Shown here piece after piece: positions 63,784 to 64,000 of a stretch of DNA of 64,000 nucleotides (position 1 is its first letter; each line of letters begins with the position of its first letter). The stretch is taken from positions 124,001-188,000 of the forward strand of contig NZ_JAAGXA010000007.1 of assembly GCF_010686755.1 (NCBI RefSeq). The letters are read 5' to 3'. Below the pieces are notes generated by a model that made no database searches, was not told the DNA's origin, and saw only the letters and a list, made by a program, of their open reading frames with translations. The stretch comes from Nocardioides zeae (GTDB lineage: Bacteria; Actinomycetota; Actinomycetes; Propionibacteriales; Nocardioidaceae). The translations under genes were made by a program, and so were the position numbers.

Positions 63784-64000
63784 TTACCCCTTCACTGCGC
63801 CGGAGGTGAGCCCGGCGACGATCTTGCGCTGGAAGGCCAGCACGATGACGATGATCGGCAGCGTCGCGATGACGGCACCGGCGGCCAGCAGCGAGGCGGG
63901 CCGGTTGAACGGGTCGCTCCCCACGAAGAACGACAGGGACGCCGGGATCGGTCGTGCCGCCTCGGTCGAGGTCAGCGAGATGCCGAACACGAAGTCGTTC
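63784..64000 (-). CDS. Carbohydrate ABC permease, C-terminal part (truncated by window)
   Basis: The last 72 codons of an MalG-type inner-membrane permease end in F-Q-R-K-I-V-A-G-L-T-S-G-A-V-K-G, the typical C-terminus of the family, preceded by hydrophobic helices (A-V-I-A-T-L-P-I-I-V-I-V-L-A). The 5' part lies beyond position 64000. It is coupled to the ATP-binding gene. Confidence 0.9.
   Translation of the reverse strand, partial: NDFVFGISLTSTEAARPIPASLSFFVGSDPFNRPASLLAAGAVIATLPIIVIVLAFQRKIVAGLTSGAVKG

Overview
The window is high-GC, gene-dense, chromosomal DNA from an actinobacterium. GTG starts are common, genes often overlap by 1-4 nt, and the protein families point to Nocardioidaceae (Nocardioides-like); this lineage call is inference from gene content and order. 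No rRNA, CRISPR array, prophage or insertion sequence was seen. One tRNA gene is present.

Layout. 1-218: five 32-bp tandem repeats ahead of mfd. 0.2-17 kb: mfd, two lipoproteins, a small membrane protein, DUF2867, mazG, a 1251-aa secreted propeller/phytase/Ig protein (minus strand), then eno-ftsB-DUF501-ppx-ACT-def. This is the conserved actinobacterial mfd-mazG-eno-ppx neighbourhood. A short-variable-arm tRNA with a UAA anticodon follows def. 17-20 kb: a minus-strand operon of STAS protein, HATPase anti-sigma-like kinase, GAF-SpoIIE phosphatase and a stand-alone B12-binding protein carrying the W-x9-EH light-sensor motif of CarH. 20-25.8 kb: an LLM oxidoreductase and the infA-rpmJ-rpsM-rpsK-rpsD-rpoA-rplQ operon. 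26-28.7 kb: GntR regulator, PfkB kinase, truA and a methyltransferase.

28.8-31.7 kb: a class A beta-lactamase diverging from a LysR regulator and a beta-lactamase-fold protein without the deacylation Glu, the same arrangement as Streptomyces blaL-blaA-blaB. 31.7-38.4 kb: thioesterase, FUSC protein, an EthD remnant, an MHS transporter, a 3-hydroxybutyrate-dehydrogenase-like SDR, and a GAF/PucR regulator. 38.4-49 kb: hemolysin III, Z-prenyl synthase, PIN-PhoH (phoH2), a lytic transglycosylase-like protein, an acyl-CoA synthetase, a PacL1-CtpC-type metal-export pair and fumC. Hemolysin III, prenyl synthase, phoH2 and fumC occur in similar order around Rv1085c-Rv1098c in mycobacteria. 49-53.6 kb: DoxX, a DUF222/HNH nuclease and hypotheticals. 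53.6-61.5 kb: class I fumarase, an iron-box-like site, a TPP riboswitch and the thiE-thiO-thiS-thiG-tenI-like-thiD-thiC operon. The end holds a DUF1707 protein and a sugar ABC importer that runs off the window.

Three families of intergenic palindromic repeats (about 97 bp, exactly 48 bp, and 19-bp arms) lie mostly between convergent genes and recur across the window. The observations most worth following up are the B12-sensor partner-switching operon, the class I-shaped tRNA with UAA anticodon, the repeat families, and the iron-box-like site beside the Fe-S fumarase, with the iron-independent fumarase also present nearby.
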